NCBI GenBank assembly: GCA_026125285.1
Contig: JAHCLO010000017.1
Location: forward strand, 1-64,000
Length of the DNA stretch: 64,000 bases
Direction of reading: 5' to 3'
Origin: Verrucomicrobiia bacterium
GTDB lineage: Bacteria > Verrucomicrobiota > Verrucomicrobiia > Limisphaerales > JADLHS01
The notes under the pieces were generated by a model. It was not told the origin of the DNA, did no database searches, and saw only the letters and a program-made list of their open reading frames with translations. Within the stretch, counting starts at the first letter, position 1; the number at the start of each line of letters is the position of its first letter. Position numbers and translations under genes: made by a program. Shown here one piece after another: positions 7,153 to 16,467 of the stretch.

Positions 7153-9639
7153 CTAACGGATGGTCGGGGCTTCGGCCAACGGAGGAATCAATTCCATGCT
7201 GCGGAGGCGGTAGAAAAGGGTATTGGGGAACAAGCCGGTGGCGGGGTCGGGACTTCGCGAAAAAACAAATTCCTCATCCAAGCCCTCGTGCGCGGCGATG
7301 GGAATCCATTGCCGCAGGTCGCTGGATTCTTCCAGGAAGTACAGCAGGTTGCCGCGTCCCAGCCAGCTCACGTCGAGGGCCAGTCGGGTTTTCTGCAACT
7401 GGATGCCTTCGGGAAGCACGGCGATCACCGTGGTGTGTTGCGGGGTGGGAAGCGAGGCAATCAGGATGCCCGTCTCCGGCTCCGGGATGTCGGGGTAAGT
7501 GGCCAGTCCCTGGCCGGGCGGGGTGAGCCCCGGGGTGGCATCGTAGATTTCCAAGCCGGTCCAGCCAGCCCGGGAGGGATTGAACACGCCGGTCCCGACC
7601 GTCTCCCTGAGCCAGTCGTTGGCTTGGAACACTTCGTTTCCGGGCAGGCCGTTCGCCGTGATTTCCTGCATGCGCATGGCCCCGGTGGCCGCGTTGTAGC
7701 GGATGAAATAGGCCTGGCTGCCGATCTCGAAGAAACGGATGGTGGACCAGCCTTTCGACCAGGAGGTACTGTCGAGGATCTGCGGCACGTTTTCGAGCGA
7801 GCCATCCACGCGGTTGATGCGCGCCGCTCCGGCCTCCGCACTGTACCGGAAAATGAAGGTTTGACCGCCCGCGCGGAAGATTTCCCAATCGGTGAAGCCG
7901 GCGTTCCAAGTGCCGGAATAGGCGGTGTCCCCGACGGAACCATCGGCATTGAGCACGCGCAGGTGAGTTTCGCCGGTGGTGGAATTGTGCCGCAGCAGAT
8001 GGGGAATGCCCGAGATCGTCAGAATTTCCGCGATGTCAAACCCGGTCGCGTAGTCGAAGTCCGTGACGGCGGTGCCGAGGTTGCCCAAGGCGCTGATCGG
8101 CAGGGTGCGGATGCGTCCGGTGCCGGTGTTGTGCAGGAGAAGGAAGGTGCCGCTGGGCGTGGCGAACGTGAGGGCACTGGTCCAGCCGGGAAGCCAACTG
8201 GAGCTGTTGAACACCTCGGTGCCCAGGGTGCCGTTGGCGTTGACGCGATGCATCACCGCCCGGCCGTTGCCGCTGCCCGAGCCGTTGTGGGGGGAATAGC
8301 GCAGGAGGAAGGCCTGATTGTCCACGCCGAAGAACCGGTGGAGGATCATCCCCGCCGGCGCGCCGTCGGCGAAGAAGTCATAATCAAAATTTCGGGCGGC
8401 CAGCCGCGCGTTGTTGCGAATGCCACGGCTGGTGATCCAGCCATCTTCCGCGCGGTGGAAAAAGAGGTGCAGCGGAAAGAACAACGACGACGGCGGGGTG
8501 CCATAGGCCTGTTCGTATGCTTCCTGGAGAATCTGTTCCAAGCCGATGCCCGGCCCCGCGTAGGTGCTTCGGACCGAATTGACCTGGACCGCGATTTGGA
8601 GGTCGCCGGGAAAGGCCATCCAGGCCGAACGTCCGCCAACGCCGTTGTTGTCGGTCGCGCCATTGTGACTGTAATAGACGTCGCTGTTGTTCGATCCAAT
8701 GCGGTCAAACATGCCGAGATCAGCCGACTGCATGAGTGCGAGATCATTCGTATGCAGAAGGTCGCCACGGAAGAGGGCCGAAATGAACTGGGCATATTGC
8801 CGCGCGGAAAGCGCCCAGCCGCCCGACCCGACCGTCAAGCGGCGGTCCGGCATGATTTGGGCGGGAATGGTCAGGTCGGCGTGATTGTAGTACCACGCGA
8901 ATCCGGGCAGGGTGTCATCCACCGGGCGCGGGTGGATGGTGCCCAGTCCCGCGGGGGAGAAGATCGCGCTGCGCACGTAGTTGATATAGGCATCCGCAGT
9001 CGCCGTTGTCAGCGCGGCCACGCCTCCATCGGCGGTATTGGCCTGAGCGGCCTCGATGTTCCGGTAGAAATTCTGGTTGAGCACATAGGGAATGAGTAGC
9101 CGGCAGACCGCATAATTCCAGTTGGAATACTCGTAAGTGCCAATGGGGTTGGCCAGGCCCCCCTGCAATTGATTCCTCAACTGCGCCCAGGAGAAACTGC
9201 TGCTGGCGCCAAAACCGCTCCGATGATTGAGCAACTGCCGGAACGTGACGTTAGTCACATTGTTGTTGTTGATCACGTTTTGGAGATCAACCGGCAGGAA
9301 GGTCCACATGGCGGCATCCACCGAGATGTTCCGGGCCCGCAAGGCCTTGAGCAGGGCGGCGGCCGTGATCGTCTTGCTCAGACTATGGCAGTCCTTGACG
9401 GTGTCCTCCGAAAAGGGCACGCCGGGATCGAAAATGATTTCCGGATCGCCCAGTTTGGCAGACCCACCGCCGCCCCCACGGACAAAATTCCCGTTCTGAA
9501 AAATCGCGTAGCCGTAACCGACGCAGCGCCCGTCCAAGTCCGCCTCGATGGCCGCAGCCAGATCGTCCAGCGGGGTGGAACGCGCGATTACGCAGAAGGT
9601 CAACAGTAATAGAGATATCAGGCGCACAGTTTTAATCAT
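7153..9639 (-). CDS. secreted serine hydrolase (beta-lactamase/PBP4-type) with C-terminal WG-like repeats
   Basis: The protein of ~828 residues begins with a signal peptide (MIKTVRLISLLLLTFCVIA). A class C beta-lactamase/D-Ala-D-Ala carboxypeptidase-like domain occupies residues ~25-385: SLSK supplies Ser86 and Lys89, YSNWNY supplies the YxN motif (Tyr171-Asn173), and SHNG near 330 fits the third HxG/KTG motif. Residues ~400-680 hold about five imperfect repeats of ~55 residues, each with a pattern like Trp-x-x-Gly-(Trp/Phe) and later FxxRYxxxxG (for example FIFRYSAEAG, YFIRYNAATG, FLLRYSPHNG), suggesting a beta-propeller or lectin-like tail. The C-terminus (LFYRLRSMELI) resembles the RFYR module of verrucomicrobial secreted proteins. 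The start at 9639 puts the signal peptide at the N-terminus; an upstream ATG at 9696 is less likely. The substrate is unknown; esterase or peptidase are both possible. Confidence 0.78.
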   Translation of the reverse strand: MIKTVRLISLLLLTFCVIARSTPLDDLAAAIEADLDGRCVGYGYAIFQNGNFVRGGGGGSAKLGDPEIIFDPGVPFSEDTVKDCHSLSKTITAAALLKALRARNISVDAAMWTFLPVDLQNVINNNNVTNVTFRQLLNHRSGFGASSSFSWAQLRNQLQGGLANPIGTYEYSNWNYAVCRLLIPYVLNQNFYRNIEAAQANTADGGVAALTTATADAYINYVRSAIFSPAGLGTIHPRPVDDTLPGFAWYYNHADLTIPAQIMPDRRLTVGSGGWALSARQYAQFISALFRGDLLHTNDLALMQSADLGMFDRIGSNNSDVYYSHNGATDNNGVGGRSAWMAFPGDLQIAVQVNSVRSTYAGPGIGLEQILQEAYEQAYGTPPSSLFFPLHLFFHRAEDGWITSRGIRNNARLAARNFDYDFFADGAPAGMILHRFFGVDNQAFLLRYSPHNGSGSGNGRAVMHRVNANGTLGTEVFNSSSWLPGWTSALTFATPSGTFLLLHNTGTGRIRTLPISALGNLGTAVTDFDYATGFDIAEILTISGIPHLLRHNSTTGETHLRVLNADGSVGDTAYSGTWNAGFTDWEIFRAGGQTFIFRYSAEAGAARINRVDGSLENVPQILDSTSWSKGWSTIRFFEIGSQAYFIRYNAATGAMRMQEITANGLPGNEVFQANDWLRETVGTGVFNPSRAGWTGLEIYDATPGLTPPGQGLATYPDIPEPETGILIASLPTPQHTTVIAVLPEGIQLQKTRLALDVSWLGRGNLLYFLEESSDLRQWIPIAAHEGLDEEFVFSRSPDPATGLFPNTLFYRLRSMELIPPLAEAPTIR

Positions 9640-10168
9640 TGAAACAAGTGATTGGTTTGGTGGTATGGAGGTTGAAAAAAGAAACAAGAGCGGCAAAGGG
9701 GCGCGGGCGGCTTCGGTGGCAGGGTCATTGCGTTAGCTCGGCGACCCTGGTGGTTGGAATGATCCAGAGATTCACAGGCAACGTCCAGGAGCTTCGGATG
9801 AACAGCGTCGCCAAGAATTGGCACCCCTCGCCCGGCGAAACCCATCCGACGTCCCCCAATTGATGTTCCGCAACTCCGCAGCTTCAACTAATGGCATAAT
9901 GAAATACATTAGTTCAATATACGGGTCGGGCAAGCACTTTTTCGGAGCAATCAGAACCGCCGCTGCGTCCCGAATTTGCCGGGGCGAGATGCGGTCGGAG
10001 CACAACTGCGCGAACTGCCGCAGATTCGGGAGCGGGGGCACAATGCTCAACCCAGTTCGATTGATTCACAGGCAGGTCTTTTCGCCTTGAAGGAGTTGTT
10101 CTGGGTGAGCCAATGATAAGCATGAGACCATTGACTCATCGGCTTATGGTTGGCCACTCGTTGATCAT
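9640..10168. other. intergenic, no convincing gene
   Basis: Short frames exist on both strands (for example 9772-10050 on the minus strand) but none shows a known motif, signal peptide or consistent coding character. The region lies upstream of the serine hydrolase gene and presumably holds its promoter. It may also contain decayed remains of the truncated cytochrome gene next to it. Confidence 0.4.
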
Positions 10169-10444
10169 TCAGATGATTCCCCGGAAGCTGATACCGGATC
10201 GGGAACACGATTCTTGATAGCAGGGATTGCCGGAGAGCAAGCGGGACGAATCCGGTTCTGGCCCGCGCTCGCCCATTTTGAGTGGCGTGTGGCAGTCGCC
10301 GCAACCGCCATAGGTCACAAGGTAGTGGCTGCGCGCAATCTGCGCGGCCCTGGTCTGTTGCGGGGATTTGGAAGCCATGACCACACCGGCCAAGGGGGCG
10401 ACCGCCTCTGGAAGGAGCAAGAGTTTGGTGGGGATGGTTTTCAT
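10169..10444 (-). pseudogene. truncated c-type cytochrome
   Basis: The 91-residue frame starts with a short hydrophobic leader (MKTIPTKLLLLPEAVAPLAG), then HYLVTYGGCGDCHTPLKMGERGPEPDSSRLLSG. The CGDCH heme-binding motif and the surrounding HTPxKMG.nGPEPDxxRxLSG pattern are those of small secreted cytochrome c proteins found in many verrucomicrobial genomes. Normal members continue for another ~80-100 residues with the axial Met. Here homology-like sequence stops after LLSG, and the last ~20 residues (NPCYQESCSRSG...) are unrelated before the stop. No other frame continues the family, so the 3' part was deleted or replaced. It is most likely a decayed gene. The small membrane-protein gene at 10506-10904 lies just upstream on the same strand. 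Confidence 0.6.
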
Positions 10445-10505
10445 GTCAATTCTTGGATTCCTGGGGTTCAGTTCCTGGAATTCGGTTTTGATACAGCAAC
10501 CGGCT

Positions 10506-10904
10506 TCAACCCAGCCATTGGCGGATGAGCACGAGCAAGTCCATCCAGCGCCACGCGAGGTGCAAAGAGAGCATGACAGCGGCCCCCAACGCGAGCGCGG
10601 CCAACGCCATCGCCACCGCAGTGATAGGCAATCCCCGGAGTCGGGTTTTCACCGCCGGTGATTGCAGTGGGGACGCGATGGCGTCCGGGCTGGAATTGGG
10701 TGAAGTCTGCCAGGCCTGCATCTCCGCAGCGCGCATGGCCCGCAGAGTATCCCGATTCTCCGGCGTCACCGGCAGGCGAAGCGAGCGCGCAGGTGAGAGC
10801 CGCAACGGACGCCGATGCCGTGGCGAAGGCACGGCGGGCGGGCGCCAGGGAGTGCCACGCCGGGGAGTGCCGGTGCGGGCCGGTTTCGGATTCAAGTTGG
10901 TCAT
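10506..10904 (-). CDS. small single-pass membrane protein
   Basis: This 132-residue protein starts at MTNLNPKPART. The first ~90 residues are Pro/Arg/Ser-rich and look disordered. A single hydrophobic helix (GLPITAVAMALAALALGAA, followed by VMLSLHLAW) ends the chain with WMDLLVLIRQWLG. An upstream in-frame start at 11006 exists but has no coding character. It sits ~60 bases upstream of the truncated cytochrome c frame, so the two may once have been an electron-transport operon. I do not recognise the family. The alternative is that the opposite-strand frame (10525-10968) is the gene, but it lacks the membrane helix and any motif. Confidence 0.45.
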   Translation of the reverse strand: MTNLNPKPARTGTPRRGTPWRPPAVPSPRHRRPLRLSPARSLRLPVTPENRDTLRAMRAAEMQAWQTSPNSSPDAIASPLQSPAVKTRLRGLPITAVAMALAALALGAAVMLSLHLAWRWMDLLVLIRQWLG

Positions 10905-11095
10905 AGCAAAACTTTCGCATTCAGTTCCACGCTTGACGGCGGCGGGCAGGGCGCGAAAATGCGCGTGATCAATCACCACTGCCGAACATCGTTTCGCTGC
11001 CAACAAACGTGAGTCAGGTTGACGTCAAGATGAATAGCCGCGCGTGCCCGCCGCGTAAATGGACCGAAAGGCCCAATGCCGCGGGGCGGACGATC

Positions 11096-13945
11096 ATGGA
11101 GAATGAATCCATGTTTCGTCTGTTGTTCGAGCGCAGTGCCGACGCCATCCTGCTGTTTGACCCGGCCGGCGGAGTATTCGTGGATTGCAACGAGGCGGCC
11201 GTGAACTTGATGCGCGCAGATTCGAAGGAGGCCCTGCTGGAAATGCGCCCGGCTGACCTGGCGCCGCCGACGCAGCCCGACGGCCGGTTGTCCGCGGAAA
11301 AGTCCGCCGAGATCACGGCACTGGTCAACCTGCGCGACAGCCACCGGTTTGAGTGGGTGGCCCGGCGGGCCGACCAGACGGACGTGCCACTGGAAGTGTT
11401 GGCGACACCCATCATTGCCGACGGCCACGTGCTCCACGTGGTCGTGTGCCGCGACATCACCGAGCGCCGACGCGCGGAAACGGAGTTGCGCGAGAGCCAG
11501 CAGTTGCTCGCGTCCGTGGCCGACAATCTTTCGGAGGCGATTTACCGCACCGGCCCGGACCACGAATTGATTTTCGCCAACCGCGCCTATCTGCGACTGT
11601 CCGGTTACGAGTCCCTGGAGGAAATGCGCGAGGTGCCGCGCGAACAGTTGTATGCCTGCCCGGAAATGCGGGTGCGTTTGCTGGAATTACTGGCTCGGGA
11701 AGGTTCCTTCCGCAACCAGGAAATTGAGTATGTGCGCCGCGACGGCCAGCGGTGGTGGGGATTGTCCAACAGCGTGGCGATTCGCGATCCTCAGACCGGC
11801 GCGGTGTTGTATCACGTGGGTTCCGTGGCCGACATTACCGAGCGCAAACGCGCGGCTGACGAAATCGAGCGCTTGAACGCGTCACTGGAGTGCCGGATCG
11901 CCGAGCGCACGGCGGAATTGACCGCGAGCGAAGCGCGCTTGCGCACGTTGGTGGAACACGCGCCGGAAGCGATTGTGGTATTCGATGGAGCGACGGGCCG
12001 TTTCATGAGCAGCAACGCCCACGCGTGCCGCCTCTATGGGCGCAACCCGGAGGAATTGACGCAACTCACCCCGGCTGAAGTCAGCCCGGAGTTTCAGCCG
12101 GACGGAAGGCGGTCCATGGATGCGGCGCGCGAAAAAATGGCCGAGGCGCTGGCCGGGCACGCGCCGGTGTTCGATTGGATTCACCGCCATGCCGGCGGCC
12201 GGTTGATTGCCACGGAAGTGCGACTCGTGCGGTTGCCGGCTGAGGGTCAGCAGTTGTTGCGGGCGAGCATCATTGACAACACGGAGCGCAATCGGCGCGA
12301 AAAGATTCAACAGGCGATCTTCCAGATTTCCGAGGCCGCGCACCGGGCGGAGGACCTGGCCGGTCTTTACCGGCAGATTCACGAGAGTGTGCGCGGACTG
12401 ATGGCGGCGGAGAATTTCTACATCGCCCTGCTCGATCCGGTCAGCGAAACCTTCAGCTTCCCGTATTTCGTGGATGAACGGGACGAACAACCCGCGCCCA
12501 TGCGATTATCGCAAGGGTTGACCGGTTACGTGTTGCGCACGGGCCAGCCGCTGCTCGCGCGGGAGGACAACATCTTGCGGGACGCGCGCACCGGAGTGGC
12601 CGTGGTGGCGGAGGCATCCCGGCAAACGACTTATGCCGAAGTGGGCGCGCACGCGGCGGTGTGGCTGGGCGTGCCGTTGAGCCTCCAGGGCAAGCCCATC
12701 GGCGTGATGGCCTTGCAGGATTACCAGGACAAGGAGGCTTACGGCGAGGAGGAAAAGCGCATCCTGACTTTCGTGGCCGGCCAAATTGCGCAGGCCATCG
12801 AACGTAAGCGCGGCGAGCAGGCCGTGCGTGAATCGGAGGAGAAATTTCGCGCCTTGTTCGAGGCGTCGAGCCAGGGTGTCATGTTGCACGACGAGCAGCA
12901 GTATCTCGAAGTGAACCCCGCCGCCGTGCGCATCATGGGGTATCGCTGCAAGGAGGACCTGATCGGCCGGCATCCGCGCGACACCTCGCCTCCGGTGCAA
13001 CCCAATGGCGAGCGAACCGACGTGCTCTCCCAACGATACATTGGCGAGTGTTTGGCGAAGGGCAGCGCGCGCTTTGACTGGGTCGCGCGCCGAGCCACGG
13101 GCGAAGACATCCCCTTGGAAGTCATTCTTACACGCATCGAATGGGGCGGGCGGCAGCTCATCCAGGCGGTGATCAATGACATTTCCGAACGCAAGAAAGC
13201 GGAAACGGAATTGCTCAAATCTCTCGCGCGCGAAAAGGAACTCGGCCAGTTGAAAAGCAATTTTGTTTCGATGGTATCCCATGAATTTCGCACGCCATTG
13301 GGTGTCATCATGTCTTCCGCCGAGATTCTGGAATCCTACCTGGAGCAACTTGAACCAGCGGAACGACGCGAGCATTTGCAGTCCATCCAGCAGAATTCGC
13401 GGCGCATGGCGAACCTGATGGAGGAAGTCCTGCTGCTGGGCATGGTCGAAGCCGGCCGGATGGAATTCAAGCCGGCGGAAATGGACCTCAGGTGCTTTTT
13501 CCGGCGGTTGGTGGACGAACTACAATCCGCGACGAATCAGAAGTGTCCCGTGGAGGTTTCGCTGCTCGCGGAAACCGCCGCCTTTGCCGACGAACGCCTG
13601 CTTGAGCATGTGTTCACCAATCTGTTGTCCAACGCGGTCAAGTATTCGCCCGCAGGCAGTCCGGTGCAACTGGACTTGGAACGCGACGGGGACGCGGCGG
13701 TGTGCCGGATTCGGGACCGCGGACTGGGCATTCCCGAGCCGGACCTGGAACGGATATTCAGCGCGTTTCATCGGGGCCGGAACGTAGGCCACGTGCCCGG
13801 GACGGGACTCGGGCTTACCATTGTCAAGCGGTGCGTGGAATTGCACCGCGGAAGAATCAAAATCGAAAGCACCGTGGGCCACGGCACGACCGTCACGATT
13901 CGGTTGCCGTTGTTTGGCATGGCCACCCAGGCATTGAGCCGCTAA
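11096..13945 (+). CDS. multi-PAS/GAF sensor histidine kinase
   Basis: Soluble sensor kinase of ~949 residues. Numbering from the ATG at 11096: PAS1 ~5-125 (FRLLFERSADAILLFDP to VVCRDITERRRA), PAS2 ~135-255 (ending DITERKRAA), a short coiled coil, PAS3 ~280-400 (LVEHAPEAIVVFDGATG), GAF ~410-570 (ending QIAQAIERKRGE), PAS4 ~580-705 (FRALFEASSQGVMLHDE), and HisKA with the phospho-acceptor in SMVSHEFRTPLG (His729). The HATPase_c domain ~825-945 has the N box LLSNAVKYSP, G1 DRGLGIPEPD and G2 GTGLGLTIVKR. There is no membrane segment, so ligands must be cytoplasmic. The GTG at 11009 would add a 29-residue basic extension. The response regulator gene follows within ~70 bases and is the probable partner. 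The input signal is unknown. Confidence 0.9.
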   Translation: MENESMFRLLFERSADAILLFDPAGGVFVDCNEAAVNLMRADSKEALLEMRPADLAPPTQPDGRLSAEKSAEITALVNLRDSHRFEWVARRADQTDVPLEVLATPIIADGHVLHVVVCRDITERRRAETELRESQQLLASVADNLSEAIYRTGPDHELIFANRAYLRLSGYESLEEMREVPREQLYACPEMRVRLLELLAREGSFRNQEIEYVRRDGQRWWGLSNSVAIRDPQTGAVLYHVGSVADITERKRAADEIERLNASLECRIAERTAELTASEARLRTLVEHAPEAIVVFDGATGRFMSSNAHACRLYGRNPEELTQLTPAEVSPEFQPDGRRSMDAAREKMAEALAGHAPVFDWIHRHAGGRLIATEVRLVRLPAEGQQLLRASIIDNTERNRREKIQQAIFQISEAAHRAEDLAGLYRQIHESVRGLMAAENFYIALLDPVSETFSFPYFVDERDEQPAPMRLSQGLTGYVLRTGQPLLAREDNILRDARTGVAVVAEASRQTTYAEVGAHAAVWLGVPLSLQGKPIGVMALQDYQDKEAYGEEEKRILTFVAGQIAQAIERKRGEQAVRESEEKFRALFEASSQGVMLHDEQQYLEVNPAAVRIMGYRCKEDLIGRHPRDTSPPVQPNGERTDVLSQRYIGECLAKGSARFDWVARRATGEDIPLEVILTRIEWGGRQLIQAVINDISERKKAETELLKSLAREKELGQLKSNFVSMVSHEFRTPLGVIMSSAEILESYLEQLEPAERREHLQSIQQNSRRMANLMEEVLLLGMVEAGRMEFKPAEMDLRCFFRRLVDELQSATNQKCPVEVSLLAETAAFADERLLEHVFTNLLSNAVKYSPAGSPVQLDLERDGDAAVCRIRDRGLGIPEPDLERIFSAFHRGRNVGHVPGTGLGLTIVKRCVELHRGRIKIESTVGHGTTVTIRLPLFGMATQALSR

Positions 13946-14013
13946 TCTTTCCTCGAACCCGTGCAGGGCCGAAGGCCCGGAATACTTCACCCTGGCAGCA
14001 CACTGAATGGACT

Positions 14014-14640
14014 ATGAAGAAAATCCTGGTCATCGAAGATGAGCCGGAAATGCGAAGGAATCTGCTCACGATTCTGAAGCTCGAAAATTTTACCGCCCTC
14101 GGTGCGGAGAATGGCCGCGCGGGACTCGAGCTCGTGGCACGCGAGCGGCCCGACTTGATCCTGTGCGATGTGATGATGCCGGAACTGGATGGCCATGGTG
14201 TGCTGGCGGCATTGCGCGCGAGTGAAGCCACGGCGTCCATTCCTTTCATCTTTCTCACGGCCAAAGGTGAGAAGACAGATTTGCGCAGTGGCATGAATCT
14301 GGGCGCGGATGATTACCTCACGAAACCGGTGGCGAAGGCGGACCTGCTGCACGCCATCGCCGCGCGCCTGCGGCGTTCCGAACAACAAGCGCCGCGCGAG
14401 TTCAAGCCGGATTTCTCCTCTTACGAACCGCTGCTGAAGCTCGGCCTGACGCCGCGCGTGGCCGAGGCGTTGCTGTGGGTGGCGCAGGGCAAGACAAATT
14501 CCGACGTCGCCACCATCCTCGGGATCAGTGAGTCCACCGTGAAGAAGCACATGCTGGAGGTGTTCGAGAAACTGGGGGTGGAAACGCGCAGCGCCGCCAC
14601 CTTGCGCGCGCTGGAAGTGCTGAGTTCGCGGCCGAACTGA
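14014..14640 (+). CDS. response regulator, receiver plus LuxR/NarL-type HTH
   Basis: This 208-residue response regulator has a receiver domain (residues 1-120). Acidic residues Glu9/Asp10 lie in VIEDEPE, the phospho-acceptor Asp52 in LILCDVMMPE, Thr82 in FLTAKGE, and the conserved Lys104 in LTKPVAK. The C-terminal part (~145-205) carries a LuxR/NarL helix-turn-helix: LTPRVAEALLWVAQGKTNSDVA, then ILGISESTVKKHMLEVFEKLGV. It starts 68 bases after the histidine kinase stop and is the expected output partner. Unusually, the linker begins with FSSYEPLLKLGLTP, where the 'LTPRVAE' segment matches the start of canonical LuxR domains. The ATG at 14014 was chosen because the upstream part of the frame lies inside the kinase gene. 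Confidence 0.9.
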   Translation: MKKILVIEDEPEMRRNLLTILKLENFTALGAENGRAGLELVARERPDLILCDVMMPELDGHGVLAALRASEATASIPFIFLTAKGEKTDLRSGMNLGADDYLTKPVAKADLLHAIAARLRRSEQQAPREFKPDFSSYEPLLKLGLTPRVAEALLWVAQGKTNSDVATILGISESTVKKHMLEVFEKLGVETRSAATLRALEVLSSRPN

Positions 14641-14647
14641 TTCACGC

Positions 14648-15448
14648 ATGGAACTTCATTTCCGCTCGCTGGGCAGCGGCCCGGCATTGATCCTGTTGCA
14701 CGGGCTGCTGGGTTCGCTGGACAACTGGCTGCCGCTGGGCCGGCAGTTTGCGGAACGCTTCACCGTCCTGGCCGTGGACCAGCGCAATCACGGCTTGTCG
14801 CCCCACAGCGATGAGTTTGGCTACGACCTGATGGCGCACGATCTCCATCAGTTCATGCACGACCAGGGCCTCACGACCGCACACCTGCTGGGCCATTCGA
14901 TGGGCGGCAAGACGGCGATGCAGTTTGCGCTGCTCTACCCGGATCAGGTGGAGAAGCTGGTGGTGGTGGACATGGCCCCGCGCGCCTATCCGCCGGTTCA
15001 CACCGAAACTTTAGCGGCCTTGCAGGCGCTGGACTTGCAGGTCCACCAGCGGCGCGAGGATTTTGACGAGGCCCTCGCGACCCAAGTTCCCGACGTCGAA
15101 CTTCGTCAGTTTCTGCTGAAAAACTTGCGGCGGGACACGACAGGCGCTTTTCATTGGAAGGTCAATCTTCGTGCCATTTGGGATAATTACCGTCACCTCA
15201 ACGCCGCGCTGACCGTCGAAGGCCAGTTCACCAAACCGGTGCTGTTCCTGCGCGGTGGCCAATCGGATTATGTTCAGGACGCCGATGTGGAATTGATCCG
15301 CCGGTTCTTTCCCGATGCCGAGTTGCGGACCGTTCCCGAAGCGGGGCATTGGGTTCATGCCGACAAGCCGGACGAATTTCTGAGCAGCGTGTTGGAATTC
15401 CTCACGCGCAACACACACGCGGGCAGCGCGCCGGTCGAGTCGCCATGA
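14648..15448 (+). CDS. alpha/beta-fold hydrolase (YbfF-like esterase)
   Basis: This 266-residue cytoplasmic alpha/beta hydrolase has the oxyanion HG motif in LILLHGLLGSLDNW, an acidic-histidine strand (AVDQRNHGLSPHS), the nucleophile elbow GHSMGG (Ser in HLLGHSMGGKTAM), an acid-loop Asp in FLRGGQSDYV, and the catalytic His in EAGHWVHADKP. The DQRNHGxSPH signature and overall length fit the YbfF/palmitoyl-CoA-hydrolase group. It starts 7 bases after the response regulator stop, so it is probably cotranscribed with the kinase pair. That is an unusual neighbour for a two-component system and may be read-through or a regulated target. Substrate unknown. Confidence 0.82.
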   Translation: MELHFRSLGSGPALILLHGLLGSLDNWLPLGRQFAERFTVLAVDQRNHGLSPHSDEFGYDLMAHDLHQFMHDQGLTTAHLLGHSMGGKTAMQFALLYPDQVEKLVVVDMAPRAYPPVHTETLAALQALDLQVHQRREDFDEALATQVPDVELRQFLLKNLRRDTTGAFHWKVNLRAIWDNYRHLNAALTVEGQFTKPVLFLRGGQSDYVQDADVELIRRFFPDAELRTVPEAGHWVHADKPDEFLSSVLEFLTRNTHAGSAPVESP

Positions 15449-15630
15449 GTTGACCGGGAGAAACACAGGAATGTCCTCCGGGATAATTGCGGAATGGCCT
15501 CGGGTTCCTTTGGCTTTTGGGTTCGGCTCCATCGCGTGTATGGTTCTGCATGATGGAGGTATTACCTATTGCCGAGCCAGTGCGACAAAACAGGCGTGCA
15601 ATAGCCCTGTCCAGTCGGTATCGTGCGGTC

Positions 15631-16467
15631 ATGGATTTGCTGGCACACTGGGGACTGACGGAACGCCCCTTCGAGCCAACCTGGGATACGCGGTTTTTCT
15701 ACGAAGGCCGGGAGTACGACGAGGCCCTGAGCCGGTTGGACTTTCTGGCCGGCGAACAAACCATGCTCCTCGGCCTGCTAACAGGCGAAGTGGGTTGTGG
15801 AAAGACGGTAACCCGGGCGGTCTTCGCGGAGCAATTGGCGGAACTGCCCGAGTACCACGTGGTCACCCTGGAAAACTCCGCCTTCGGCTTCAACGAATTG
15901 CTCGGGTTTGTGCTGCGCGAACTGGAGCCGGACGCAGGCAGTCCTTTCCGCACGAAGTACTCGCGCTACGAACGGTTCAATGCCGTCATGGAACGCCTCA
16001 CTGAAGCAGGCCGGCATCTGGTGCTGCTGTTCGATGAAGCCCAGGAAATGTCGCCCGCCACGCTGAATGAGCTGAAACTGCTGACGAACTTGAACCGCGC
16101 AGGTCAAGGCCGCTTAACAGTGATCCTGGTGGGGCAACCGGAGTTGCGCGAACGCGTGGCGCGCTTGCCGGCGATAGACCAGCGCATCGGGCTGCGTTTC
16201 CATCTCAATCCCCTCTCCTGCGCGGAATCCGCCGAATACTTGCGCCATCGTTTGCAGGTGGCGGGGCATCCTACCGGCGAGCTGTTCACTCCCGAAGCGG
16301 TGGAAAGTGCCTTCCAGAATTCGCAGGGCGTGCCGCGGGAACTTAACCGCATCGCAAAACTGGCGCTTGAATTTGCCTGGGTCAATGAGTATCCAGAAGT
16401 CACGACCGCCGCCATTACCGCCGTGGCGCGCGACTTGAACCGACAGCAGCGGTTGCCCAAAGCATGA
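15631..16467 (+). CDS. ExeA/GspA-type AAA ATPase of the EPS export operon
   Basis: This 278-residue AAA+ ATPase has Walker A LLTGEVGCGKT, Walker B LVLLFDEAQEM, and sensor motifs around LLTNLNRAGQGRLTVILVGQPEL. The leading MDLLAHWGLTERPFEPTWD and the order LTxxPFxPT, then a DEAQ box, match the ExeA-like ATPases found in exosortase/PEP-CTERM-linked polysaccharide operons. The open frame reaches back to 15487, but that segment is not conserved-looking, so I chose the ATG at 15631. Its stop overlaps the next start (ATGA), implying translational coupling with the Wzc-like gene. Likely role: ATP-driven step of polysaccharide or associated protein export. Confidence 0.8.
   Translation: MDLLAHWGLTERPFEPTWDTRFFYEGREYDEALSRLDFLAGEQTMLLGLLTGEVGCGKTVTRAVFAEQLAELPEYHVVTLENSAFGFNELLGFVLRELEPDAGSPFRTKYSRYERFNAVMERLTEAGRHLVLLFDEAQEMSPATLNELKLLTNLNRAGQGRLTVILVGQPELRERVARLPAIDQRIGLRFHLNPLSCAESAEYLRHRLQVAGHPTGELFTPEAVESAFQNSQGVPRELNRIAKLALEFAWVNEYPEVTTAAITAVARDLNRQQRLPKA

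Noticed and set aside
7288..9099. 603-codon open frame on the plus strand opposite the serine hydrolase
   Set aside because: It is Gly/Arg/Val-rich without any motif, while the opposite strand has SxxK, YxN and a signal peptide. High GC makes long antisense frames common here.
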